A DNA stretch of 64,000 bases from Vavraia culicis subsp. floridensis. Its lineage: Eukaryota > Microsporidia > Pleistophoridae. This document shows positions 53,971 through 62,700 of this stretch, piece by piece. The notes beneath the pieces are model-generated. The model did not search any database and was not told the DNA's origin. It was given only the letters and a program-made list of their open reading frames with translations. The stretch spans positions 2,759 to 66,758 of the forward strand of contig NW_007360635.1 of the NCBI RefSeq assembly GCF_000192795.1, in the 5' to 3' direction. Every line of letters begins with the position of its first letter. The stretch's first letter is position 1. Both the position numbers and the translations under genes were made by a program.

Positions 53971-54630
53971 AGGCCTGCCAATAAATCGGTATAATTGTGA
54001 ATGTTGTTTTGTTTATTTGCCCGTTTTGCACGGTGCCGTCTTCATTATAAACCAAGCGGTGAAGAGCTGACCGAGCCATCCCCGTTTCTGGTGTTGAACA
54101 GAGATTTGATGTTTGGTAACAGTAAAAAAAAGTTCTTTGGTGTACATAGCGTGGTAGCATTCAGTACGTTGTTTGTTCATGGGAGAATTGCTGTAAAATG
54201 GTCTTCCTTGCCAAAAGTAATCATTCAAATTATACACACGTTCTGTAGGTAAATTTAATGCTCATTTATCATCTTGCTATCCAAACGAACGCATTTATCG
54301 CTCATTTCTTTGTAACAATAGCATGTTGTTGATTAACCGGTACTTTGTACGGGGATTAGAGACTAGCATACCCTGAAGACATCGTTATATTGCGGGTCTT
54401 GAACACAATAAATTGTTGCCAATTGATATTTTAATTCGACTGCCTCATATTTAAGCATACTACAAAAAACTTTTTTGCCATTTGTCATTACCAGGCATGA
54501 CAGACAGTTCAGCAACATTTAAACGAACAAGTGCACGTTTTGCAATCTTCACCGAACTTAAAAACAATGCTTACGCCTGAACTGCAGGGCGATAAAACAT
54601 GACTTGCTCACAATTCCTTTACCCACACGG
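53971..54630. other. Intergenic
   Basis: No gene recognised; short frames at 54001-54252 have no family resemblance. Confidence 0.45.
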
Positions 54631-55728
54631 ATGGCGAGCAGAAAAAAAGCTTTTGCAAAAAATGAGAGGAAAGGGAGGTATAACGGAGATAAGGAGCGCA
54701 GCAAGAATCATAAAAAAGATAACAAAGCAAATCATGCAAGAATGGAGCATAAAAACAGCGGAAGAATACGGAATAGCGATGACAAATCTTCTAAGTTTAA
54801 TAAAAACGATTTTAAGAGTGCGAAAAATAATGTAATAGGTGGTAGAAGGAAATCAGAGATGAAACACAATAGAGATATTGGCCAAAATCGGAGGATAACG
54901 GATAATAAGCATGAAAGAAAGGCACCCGTAAACGCAATAGACAAAAGAATTAGCGAGAATAAAAGAAAACGCGAGGAAGAAAAACAAAAAAAAAAGCAGC
55001 TTAAAGAGGGTGAGCAGGAGCTTGAGAATAATTCACAGCTACGCAAAATTTACTACATGGAGGAAAATGTAGATGAGGTTGGCAAATTTGTTGAGAGCGC
55101 AACCAAGGATGTCATAAAAGAAGAAATTTCATATCTTGGGTATTTGGTCAAACAGAAGGAGTACGACAGATCGCTGTGTGCATTTATGGTTGAAAACATA
55201 TCAAAATGCATTGGTAATAACAATTTGACGAGTTTTTTAAATATTATGTTCAAGCTCGTGGAGATAATATCGATCAAGAAGAGTGTATATCACTTGAAAA
55301 TCATACAAAGCATCCTAAGAATACCGTTTTACATCCCTCTAGGCTTAAAACTCATAGAATTGTTCAAGATGGGCATTGCGATCAAAGATACCAAAGCCAT
55401 AGGGAAGAAGGTTGATTACAGCAAGGTAAAGTTAACCACAGAGTATTTAAAATCTGAAGAATTGAAAGAATTTATTTTGGAAGAATCGTTAGCGCTGCTT
55501 TTTGCGCACTTGAACAGCATCTCTGATTCGCTGGGATTCCCAGAAGTATCGTATCATGTTCTGAAAGAACTGAAGGAAATCAAAGAGGATAACATTGATC
55601 TAAAAGATCTGATTGAGCGTATAGAAGGGCAGGTTGATGTCATCAAGAATAAAAGAAAAGGAATAAAGTTTATCAGTGAAAAGGACATTAGAGAGTTTGA
55701 GCTAAGTACTAATAAGATGGTAGGTTGA
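54631..55728 (+). CDS. NOC2: Noc2-family ribosome biogenesis protein, reduced
   Basis: 365 aa from ATG 54631, chosen because CCC (54622-54624) lies just before it and the encoded N-terminus (ASRKKAFAKNERKGR) is Lys/Arg-rich. The first ~130 residues are highly basic and disordered. The rest matches the C-terminal Noc2 domain: FYIPLGLKLIELF, KKVDYSKVKLTTEYLKSEE, LALLFAHLNSISDSLGFPEV then YHVLKELKEI, and IEGQVDVIKNKRKGIKF. The last corresponds to the I....EFI...R..V.F ending of Noc2 proteins. Noc2 forms complexes with Noc1 or Noc3 for maturation and export of pre-60S particles. Yeast Noc2 is about 710 aa, so the microsporidian protein keeps only the core. Confidence 0.75.
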   Translation: MASRKKAFAKNERKGRYNGDKERSKNHKKDNKANHARMEHKNSGRIRNSDDKSSKFNKNDFKSAKNNVIGGRRKSEMKHNRDIGQNRRITDNKHERKAPVNAIDKRISENKRKREEEKQKKKQLKEGEQELENNSQLRKIYYMEENVDEVGKFVESATKDVIKEEISYLGYLVKQKEYDRSLCAFMVENISKCIGNNNLTSFLNIMFKLVEIISIKKSVYHLKIIQSILRIPFYIPLGLKLIELFKMGIAIKDTKAIGKKVDYSKVKLTTEYLKSEELKEFILEESLALLFAHLNSISDSLGFPEVSYHVLKELKEIKEDNIDLKDLIERIEGQVDVIKNKRKGIKFISEKDIREFELSTNKMVG

Positions 55729-56515
55729 GCAATAAATTATGTTGTTTTGGAAGCTGTAGACCTGCTCATAACAGGTATTAACCTTTGTTTTTAGATAGTT
55801 GCACTGGCAGACAGCGCTTTCTTACCTATGATCGCCAGAATTTACCTGATGGTTGTTTATCCGCGTCTTTTGGTCACAACTTCAGATCAAAAAAATTTTG
55901 GCAGAGACTGTTTTCTTATCAGCAGATGAACACTCGATTAAGAGCAACAGACACTTGTATACGCCATGGTACATGTTAATGCTACGCCTTGGCTGTTACA
56001 TGCCTTGCTGTGCTAGTTGAGCTAAATTATTGTAAGGTGTGGCTGAACAAGTTCATTTATGAATTAGAGACCACGGATGTGAGAAATGCCAAGTGGTGCT
56101 TAGCGCGATATCTAAAGCTCATCGTAGCATCATCGTTAAATATGCCAAGAAAAGGTGTTGGTGGATAGAATTGCAGCAAGAACGCTGATAATCTACAACA
56201 CATAACAGCGTATTTTATGTTTAAGGTGATATGTTCGCTGAGAAAACGTAGCAAATCTAAGAATTGCGGAAGAACCAGCAATTAATTCGTCTAAGACATA
56301 TTTTGATCGCAGTGCGCACTCTACCTTCCCACAGGTCCGTTTCTAACCAATAAAATGCCAATAAACACCCAGAATATCACACCTGCACAAGTTATTTATT
56401 GTTTTATAGAATAATGATGGCATGATATCAAAAAGCTATTCGTATTTATACCTAAATTTAATTGGAGTAAAATATCACTGAAAAAATATAAAAGAAATAA
56501 CATTACGGTATTTCC
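55729..56515. other. Intergenic
   Basis: No supported gene. Confidence 0.45.
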
Positions 56516-56656
56516 ATGGATAAAGGTGTTCTTATTACATTAATAGTCGTTATTGGTTTGGTAGTTATCTTCTTGTTCGGATCGTTCAGCATAGTGCACT
56601 TCTGGCCCTCGGACGACAAAGGTAAGGGTGGAAGCGAAGGTGGTGACAAGAAGTAA
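56516..56656 (+). CDS. Single-span membrane microprotein, 46 aa
   Basis: The small frame encodes a short N-terminus (MDKG), one strong transmembrane span (VLITLIVVIGLVVIFLFG), and a charged, glycine-rich tail (SDDKGKGGSEGGDKK). The abrupt change from hydrophobic to hydrophilic sequence and the clean codon use argue for a real gene rather than chance. The ATG is preceded by TATTTCC, only a partial start-type signal. Topology by the positive-inside rule is ambiguous, as both sides carry charge. No family recognised. It lies alone between Noc2 and Tah18. Confidence 0.55.
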   Translation: MDKGVLITLIVVIGLVVIFLFGSFSIVHFWPSDDKGKGGSEGGDKK

Positions 56657-57987
56657 CGCAAAAATACGATTGAATGGGTGTAAGGTATAATTAAACTGTA
56701 CAATAAGTATTTGTTCATATGGATATGTTACACCATATCGTTAACTCTGTAATGTGAAAGGCAAAATACAATTGTGTAAAGGTTTATTCGGATGAAAGTG
56801 CCACAGGTATTTTTTTGGTACTTTTTGTAACGAAATGAAATTCTTTGGTCTCGATCGTTACCAATCCAAAAATGTACTCGGTGCCCAAGACCGCTTGAAC
56901 AACTTTTATTCACACAGATTTCATTCACTAATACCAGCCGTTGTTCTTGCGGTAACATGTTTATTCGTATTTTGTTGCATATTTAACAGATTATGAAGTA
57001 ACTACCAGTCTTGAAATAACCACATTTTAGTGTTTCAGCTTTTCATCAATTCTGAAACATTCTCTGGTATGCGCTTTTAATGAATGTTTCGATCAGAAGA
57101 TGAAACAACAACGTAAATAAATGACTTTCTACGGTGGTAAGAGGCATGAATGAAAAGATTCATCGAGGATCCTGAGATAAATAAAAAGCTAGAGCAATCA
57201 AAAGGAGGTTTTAAGGAGCGTATGTAGAAGAGATATAAAACTATTTTCCTGACGAGCCGCTGATCGTTTAAATCTTCTTACATGTTCGTTGGGAATACAA
57301 GGCAGAATTACGGTAACGTAATCAGGATAGGCAGACGGGACTTAGTAAATTTAAACTTTGCACATTATTATAAGCAAGTACGCATCAAGCAGGACGTGAG
57401 TCCTTATAAAAATGTAAGTAAATGCTAAAAAGTTGATGATGTTCTATTGTTTATAAAATTCGGCGATTGACCAATAATACGGACCGGCTGCGACCTATGA
57501 AATCCGAAATAATACAAAATGAACGAATTAAAAAATGAAGTTATAACACCCATTACATGCGTTAGAACTGTCAATGTGCACTCATAAAACAGATACGTTC
57601 TTCGTTATCATATACAATTCGTAAAGCAGCGCTCTTATGCCACAGAAGTACGATGATAGCCTCTCAAAAAGCCAAGTTGTGCGCTCAATACAAAATATAC
57701 GGGTATTTAATGAATTGCTCATAACAGTGTGTGGTATTGCACGAATGAGATGTGCTAGCACATCTGCGAACAGTAAGGAATTATACATTCAAGAGATAAT
57801 ACAAGCTTGATAATTCTCATTAACATAGCAAATACTGATTAGAAGCAAAAAGCTTGTTTGAAGATGAGGAGGAATCAGAAAATATTGGACTAAGCCTCCA
57901 TTTTATCTCAAAACAAGTAACACAACAGTAACTTTACGTTAAAGCTTAGAACTCTTCAAAGCACCACATATAAACCATCCATTACTA
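56657..57987. other. Intergenic, 1.3 kb
   Basis: Nothing supported. Confidence 0.45.
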
Positions 57988-59478
57988 TCACCACGTTTCT
58001 GCCTGAAAATGAAGTTCTTCTCCGTATTTTTTTGTGAACATTTGCCTCACTTCCTTGTTCAATCTTGTCCTACCACTCACATAGATCAGGTATTTGTCTA
58101 TAGGATCGTTAAAATACTTGTAAAATATCTCTTGCACGTACAGCTCCTCACCCATACGCGAGGGAGCATACACAATTTTCACATTCTTACGTTTTTCTAC
58201 CTCTTCGACATACAATCTATCCTTTTCATCATGTCTATACCCGTAATACACCACTATGTTCTTATCACCGATAAAATTCCAAAAAGCTCTAGGCAATGTT
58301 ACGCCCGTTCCCGTACAAATAAATAGAAGGTTATTTGAGTCGTAGAACAGATGGCTCTTTATCATTCCCACTTTTATTGTTTCACTCACGTTTATTTCCT
58401 TCAAATATTGCGAACACAATCCTTTTCTTTTTGCTTTTATACTGTTTTGGTATTCGACAAGCGCAATGGTGAGATAATACTCCGATCCTTTCTTGGTCAG
58501 AGTAAAATATCTTGGCCGGATCTTCGGTATAACTTTCCTCAAAAATGAGAACGGCAGTTTCAACCCGAAATCACACAATACTTCGAAGAAAGTACGCTTC
58601 GGGCGTTTAACATAATCAAAGTACAACTCGTAGTCTGTGCTCATTTCCCGTATTCTCTTTGTTATGGCTTCCTTACGCTCCGGATTTCTGAATAAATGGT
58701 CGTTTAGCGGTTCATCCTCCAGATACTTTACGATCTCGACAAAGACGTAGAAGTAGGGCACAAAGTTGTAATCCATGCTATTCTTTACGTAATCCTCATC
58801 ACACATGTTGCCGTTGTATTCACAAAATTCACGCCAGTTATAATTCGCGGGACTGATTAGAATGGTATCACCAGGTTCAAAGTCATTGTAATCCTCAACA
58901 GTAAACCCCACTTCAAGAATGTCTTGAAAATGATCACTCGGTGTAAGCATAGCTTTTGCGATTATAGTTGCATCATACGCTCGTTTTTCCTTTCTGATCA
59001 GCTCGGCACCTTTTATATTAAAACTTTGTAAATTAACGATCAGCTTTTCGATCCACGGGAACAATGATGTGTAATAGCCTTGCTCATCCTGCATATTGCC
59101 ATTTCCTCTTTCTATAAATAGGTTAGCACCCAGCTTAGAAAATATTCTGAACAATTTTTTAGATGCAAAATTGAACTTGGCGTATGAGCTATCTCCCAAG
59201 CCAAAGACGGCGATGTTGCAGTTTTTCAAGAAATCAACAGGCATGCTCTCATTCACTAAGCAGTTGTAAAAATACTGTGCGGCGAATGGAAAATCCCCAT
59301 TGCCATATGTAGAACATATGAAAATGAACGTATTGCCATGCAAAAAGTTCTCTAGCGAAAATTCGTCAATTGGCACGATGCATGTGCTGTAATGGACCAG
59401 TTTTGATTCTATAAGCTGTGAGACATGCAAGGAATTGCCAGATTGTGTGCCATATACGATGGGAATCTGAGTACTCAT
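57988..59478 (-). CDS. TAH18: NADPH-dependent diflavin reductase (Tah18/NDOR1-like)
   Basis: 496 aa from the second ATG (59478). CCC (59487-59489, minus strand) lies between the two ATGs and the flavodoxin fold begins at once (IPIVYGTQSGNS), so the 22 upstream residues are probably not translated. Residues 1-145 are the FMN flavodoxin domain (CSTYGNGDFPFAA, VFGLGDSSYAKFNFASKKL). About 180-365 is the FAD region (KAMLTPSDHFQDILEVGFTV, GDTILISPAN), and 370-496 the NADPH domain (FICTGTGVTLPRAF, VVYYGYRHDEKD, IYVSGRTRLNKEVR), ending in Trp. Tah18 passes electrons from NADPH to Dre2 for cytosolic iron-sulfur cluster assembly, a pathway microsporidia retain. Confidence 0.88.
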   Translation of the reverse strand: MSTQIPIVYGTQSGNSLHVSQLIESKLVHYSTCIVPIDEFSLENFLHGNTFIFICSTYGNGDFPFAAQYFYNCLVNESMPVDFLKNCNIAVFGLGDSSYAKFNFASKKLFRIFSKLGANLFIERGNGNMQDEQGYYTSLFPWIEKLIVNLQSFNIKGAELIRKEKRAYDATIIAKAMLTPSDHFQDILEVGFTVEDYNDFEPGDTILISPANYNWREFCEYNGNMCDEDYVKNSMDYNFVPYFYVFVEIVKYLEDEPLNDHLFRNPERKEAITKRIREMSTDYELYFDYVKRPKRTFFEVLCDFGLKLPFSFLRKVIPKIRPRYFTLTKKGSEYYLTIALVEYQNSIKAKRKGLCSQYLKEINVSETIKVGMIKSHLFYDSNNLLFICTGTGVTLPRAFWNFIGDKNIVVYYGYRHDEKDRLYVEEVEKRKNVKIVYAPSRMGEELYVQEIFYKYFNDPIDKYLIYVSGRTRLNKEVRQMFTKKYGEELHFQAETW

Positions 59479-60070
59479 GGTTCTATGGGTTGATCTGGCA
59501 CGGTTATTAAAAAAAATGAATGTGCAGGACAGTATTGGTCGCATAACAAAAGTAAAAATTGGGTGAAGTGAACCTTTCTGCTGTTGAGCGAAGATTTAAG
59601 ACGAGCAGATGTTTATTAAGGATGTTTTGCTATGTAAAAATAGTTTGATACGTCCGATAACAAACGATGAGAGCAAGCTGTGATTCTTAGTGTGTAAGTA
59701 AATTTGGTTTAGTTTATTAGCTGTAACAAGCCTAGTCAATACCAGAACAGCTACGAACTTCCTGACTGGTGCACACCAAACAATTAAATTACTCAAAAAT
59801 ATAAAATTTTAATTTTTAGTACTTTGTGATCATGATTGCAATTCACTAGCACTAATCTGTATCAGAAGTACATTCATAACCACCATTCTTCATAGCGATC
59901 ACACGCATCGTTACCAACATTTTAATTTTACGGTCACCACAGCTACGTACACGAAAAATAACGTGTATTACGAACTGCCATATACTCCTGTTCATCCGAG
60001 TCACACATTAAGCAGCATTTACAAACGAGAAACTGAGTGCAATGATGCTGGTCCCCTTATACAACGCTAC
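59479..60070. other. Intergenic
   Basis: No gene recognised. Confidence 0.45.
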
Positions 60071-60562
60071 TTAGAGAATTTGCACGTTCTTATGTTTTTT
60101 GAGTTCCTTAATAGCCGACGACTTGGAACTCTTGCTATTCTTGGCATGTTCATCTGTCTTTCGCTTGGTTGAGATTCGTTTAAATTCACATATGTTGTTA
60201 TTCAAGTCGCTAATTCTCATCAGCTCGACATTCAGAACATCCAACAAATCCTCGACTTCCTCACAATTTAATACTGCACTGGCATCAGAAGGCTTGAAAT
60301 TTGGTGCACTATCGCTTTCATCATCATTTTCTATTCTAAATGTGATGTTATCGAATTTCTTTTCGCGGAGCCTTGCTTTTACCAACATCAAAATTTCATT
60401 TTCATCGCTTTCTTTTTGCTTGGTAACAACTTTTGCCTGTTTAAACTCCAACTCACAGTTCAGCAACGAGTTCACCGGTCTTTCCTTTGCATTTGCCTCG
60501 CCCTTATACATCCATTCCTTATTTTTGACGTACTTCTTTTCTGTCTCAGATAATTGAGTCAT
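60071..60562 (-). CDS. Small charged protein, possible CWC25-like splicing factor
   Basis: 163 aa, lysine- and glutamate-rich, with a strong start signal (CCCCC at 60569-60573, minus strand, six bases before ATG), so it is very probably a real gene. Near the N-terminus, KEWMYKGEANAKERPVNSLL resembles the DWMY...LLG block of the spliceosome factor CWC25, but the preceding CIR N-terminal domain of that family is missing. The middle has an acidic patch (ENDDESDSAP) and a predicted helix (EVEDLLDVLNVELMRISDL). The C-terminus is basic (KRKTDEHAKN, ELKKHKNVQIL), nuclear-looking. The assignment is tentative; otherwise an unrecognised nuclear protein. It diverges from the Enp2 gene. Confidence 0.6.
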   Translation of the reverse strand: MTQLSETEKKYVKNKEWMYKGEANAKERPVNSLLNCELEFKQAKVVTKQKESDENEILMLVKARLREKKFDNITFRIENDDESDSAPNFKPSDASAVLNCEEVEDLLDVLNVELMRISDLNNNICEFKRISTKRKTDEHAKNSKSSKSSAIKELKKHKNVQIL

Positions 60563-60568
60563 GGTGCT

Positions 60569-60573
60569 GGGGG
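60569..60573 (-). promoter_or_regulatory. CCC-type motif of the 163-aa gene
   Basis: Reads CAACCCCCAGCACC then ATG on the minus strand, the same layout as the Tah18 start (CAACCCATAGAACC then ATG). Confidence 0.55.
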
Positions 60574-60967
60574 TTGCAAATATTTTGTTTTACCAACAGG
60601 ATATGGTAATGAAAGCTATGCGGAGATGTGCGTGCTTCAAACGCTATAAATCAGCACGAGAAGCATTCTGTTAAATTTTAACAATCTAAACATTCTTATT
60701 ATCAATTCCAAGGATATGTTTAGATAATAATCTTTGTATAGCTAGCAGTTTTAGTACGTTTACTTTCACCTCGTAGTAACAAATTTGCTTATTGTTTCTT
60801 TGCTGTTTTTGAGTACTTTATCTGCAATTCACCTCCAATTTAGTTGTTTTTTGCATATTACTCGTTGTTCCAGAGATGAAGAGTTGTGCACTCTCATCCT
60901 TCCAATTCACCGCGAATTTGTCGTAAAATCAATTCTGAAAATATTTGAAGGTAGACCCCTCGCTTCT

Positions 60968-61846
60968 ATGGTGACACAAGTACAAATATACAAAGATTTT
61001 CAGTTCCCGACATCATGCACAAAACTGAGGCTTAACACTGACAAGACGCATATTATTGCCACCGGCACATACCAGCCGCGATATAAAGTTTACATCGTTG
61101 AGGACAATACGGAGTTTCTCGAGCGGCGCATGGATACGGACATCGTTGATTTTTGTTTTCTTACGCGCTCGCCGAAGAAACTGGCGTTTTTACGGAACGA
61201 TAAAACAATCGAATTTCACATGAACTACAATGTGCACTACAAGCTGCGGATACCGCATTTTGGAAGATGCTTAAACCGTTTTTCTGACAGTCTGTACTTC
61301 TGTACGGATAGAGAATTGCATCGATTAGATTTGATGCGTGGTGTGGTGTCCTGCGTTTATAATTCAACTCATGAGTTGAATTCATTCTGTATTTCTAAAG
61401 CACACGGCTTGTCAGCTCTTTTTTCCGATGGACAACTTGCGTTTGTCGATACGAGACAGAACGCGCCGGTGAAACATGTTGCTTTTGATGAAAACGTTGT
61501 AAGCGGTGATTTTGATGCCAATTTAATGATTTCGATAGCGACAAACGAAAATTTCTACATGTTTGACCTACGTAATATGAAGCCAGTTGTGAAATCATCG
61601 GTAACAGGAGCAAAGAAAGTGATTCATCATGGAAGACACTGTTTCTTGGCGCATTTGGATGGTATAGATATTTATGATACCGTATCTAAGGTGGATACTC
61701 TGTCATCCAAGGATATTAGCACGTTTGATCTGAAAGATAATATAATATTCGTTGGATATCACTCTTCTGAGATTAAAACATATTATACGGGGACAGGAAT
61801 CATTCCCAAATGGTGTTCATACGCGGAGAAATACATCACAGACTAA
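60968..61846 (+). CDS. ENP2: Enp2/NOL10-type nucleolar WD-repeat protein, reduced
   Basis: 292 aa from ATG 60968. CCCC at 60956-60959 precedes it and the family sequence starts at once (QIYKDFQFPTSCTKL, matching Q.F.FPT.C..I). Diagnostic Enp2 blocks are IIATGTYQPRYKVY, FLRNDKTIEFHMNYNVHYKL, RIPHFGRCL, LYFCTDRELHRLDL and the terminal PKWCSYAEKYITD, which equals the P.WC..LE.LTEE end of the beta-propeller. The C-terminal NUC153 extension found in yeast Enp2 (707 aa) is missing. Enp2 acts in early 40S ribosome assembly in the nucleolus. A perfect 22-bp palindrome (61361-61382) lies in the coding sequence and is probably fortuitous. Confidence 0.9.
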   Translation: MVTQVQIYKDFQFPTSCTKLRLNTDKTHIIATGTYQPRYKVYIVEDNTEFLERRMDTDIVDFCFLTRSPKKLAFLRNDKTIEFHMNYNVHYKLRIPHFGRCLNRFSDSLYFCTDRELHRLDLMRGVVSCVYNSTHELNSFCISKAHGLSALFSDGQLAFVDTRQNAPVKHVAFDENVVSGDFDANLMISIATNENFYMFDLRNMKPVVKSSVTGAKKVIHHGRHCFLAHLDGIDIYDTVSKVDTLSSKDISTFDLKDNIIFVGYHSSEIKTYYTGTGIIPKWCSYAEKYITD

Positions 61847-62000
61847 TAATCATGGCAGTGCAAAGACTTCACAGTTGCTTTGGCTGATATCCAGGATTGT
61901 ATGAAGTACTTTATATAAAGTGGTGTGTGTTCTATATCGGTGCGATAACCTTGAGAATTTGCTGAATATGATTAAGGCCATCCATACTTGAAAGCCGATA

Positions 62001-62135
62001 TTAATATTCTTGCCACAACATCAAAGCATTTGTGGTAAGAACGGCAACGCTCATCACGTAAACGATGAGAATTGCTAACAATGCAATCACAGCGTAGTTA
62101 AATTTTATGTTGCTCAATTTTAAGGAACCAATCAT
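62001..62135 (-). CDS. Single-span membrane microprotein, 44 aa
   Basis: From ATG 62135 (an upstream in-frame ATG at 62183 lacks a signal), with CCC at 62143-62145 (minus strand) seven bases before it. The protein has a short polar N-terminus (MIGSLKLSNIKFN) and one transmembrane span (YAVIALLAILIVYVMSVAVL) with a short tail ending in NALMLWQEY. No family recognised; its size and shape are like accessory subunits of membrane complexes. Combined start signal and hydrophobic span make a real gene likely. Confidence 0.55.
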   Translation of the reverse strand: MIGSLKLSNIKFNYAVIALLAILIVYVMSVAVLTTNALMLWQEY

Positions 62136-62326
62136 TGTACTCGGGTAAAATTTAAAAAAGGTCCTCTTGCGCATGAAATACAACGTGGCAATGTGTTGTT
62201 TTGCAGCAACTTGTTAACTTGTTCTGTTATTAATCACTTCGTTTCTCATGGTCTATCGATCGCAGGTATAAGAACCCTTTTCACGTACCGCTTCAATTAT
62301 ACTTCCTGAACATACAACCAATGGTA

Positions 62327-62671
62327 CTATTTGCTGTTTATTAGTATAAAAACATTTTTTTTCGTTTTTCGTTCCATGAAATCTTTCACATCTTCGTTAA
62401 GTCGCCAGTCAAACAACAAAAATACGATATCATCACCCTCAATCGTGCTATTAATCTCGTTCTTAACACTTTCATAGTCAAAAACAAAATAATAGCTCAT
62501 GTTCAATTCTATTAGCGTGTTGTATTTTAGTATGCCACCACAAAAATCAAAAATTATTACGGGCACATTGTAATGCTTGAGCATGTTTACCTTTCCTTCC
62601 AATGATGAGTTTTGTATTTTTCGTGCTATTATGTGCGTTTGTTGGGCGTATATGGACGTGATTTTGTGCAT
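62327..62671 (-). CDS. Possible V-ATPase subunit F (Vma7-like)
   Basis: 114 aa. The C-terminal two thirds resemble subunit F of the vacuolar ATPase. NMSYYFVFDYESVKNEINST corresponds to NFLVVD..T...EIE, GDDIVFLLFDWRLNEDVKDF to RDDI.I.LI.Q.IAE.IR, and NVFILINSK to the I..VLEIPS end. The N-terminal strand VPVIIFDFCGGILKYN takes the place of LIAVIGDEDTVTGF. Identity is low and the key IPSK ending is altered, so this is a tentative assignment. Subunit F sits in the central stalk of the proton pump. A C-run (62693-62695, minus strand) lies 22 bases upstream of the ATG; an internal Met at residue 30 would lose part of the domain. The gene diverges from the Eme1-like gene with a 29-bp spacer. Confidence 0.45.
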   Translation of the reverse strand: MHKITSIYAQQTHIIARKIQNSSLEGKVNMLKHYNVPVIIFDFCGGILKYNTLIELNMSYYFVFDYESVKNEINSTIEGDDIVFLLFDWRLNEDVKDFMERKTKKNVFILINSK

Positions 62672-62692
62672 ATTGCAATTTTTATTAGCTAA

Positions 62693-62695
62693 GGG
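62693..62695 (+). promoter_or_regulatory. GGG/CCC motif in a 29-bp divergent spacer
   Basis: AAGGGTTGAA ends at base 62700, directly before the ATG of the Eme1-like gene. On the other strand the same bases read TTCAACCC, 22 bases before the ATG of the Vma7-like gene. One element may serve both genes. Confidence 0.45.
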
Positions 62696-62700
62696 TTGAA

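Noticed and set aside
61361..61382. Perfect 22-bp palindrome
   Set aside because: Lies within Enp2 coding sequence and is explained by its codons; no independent role supported.
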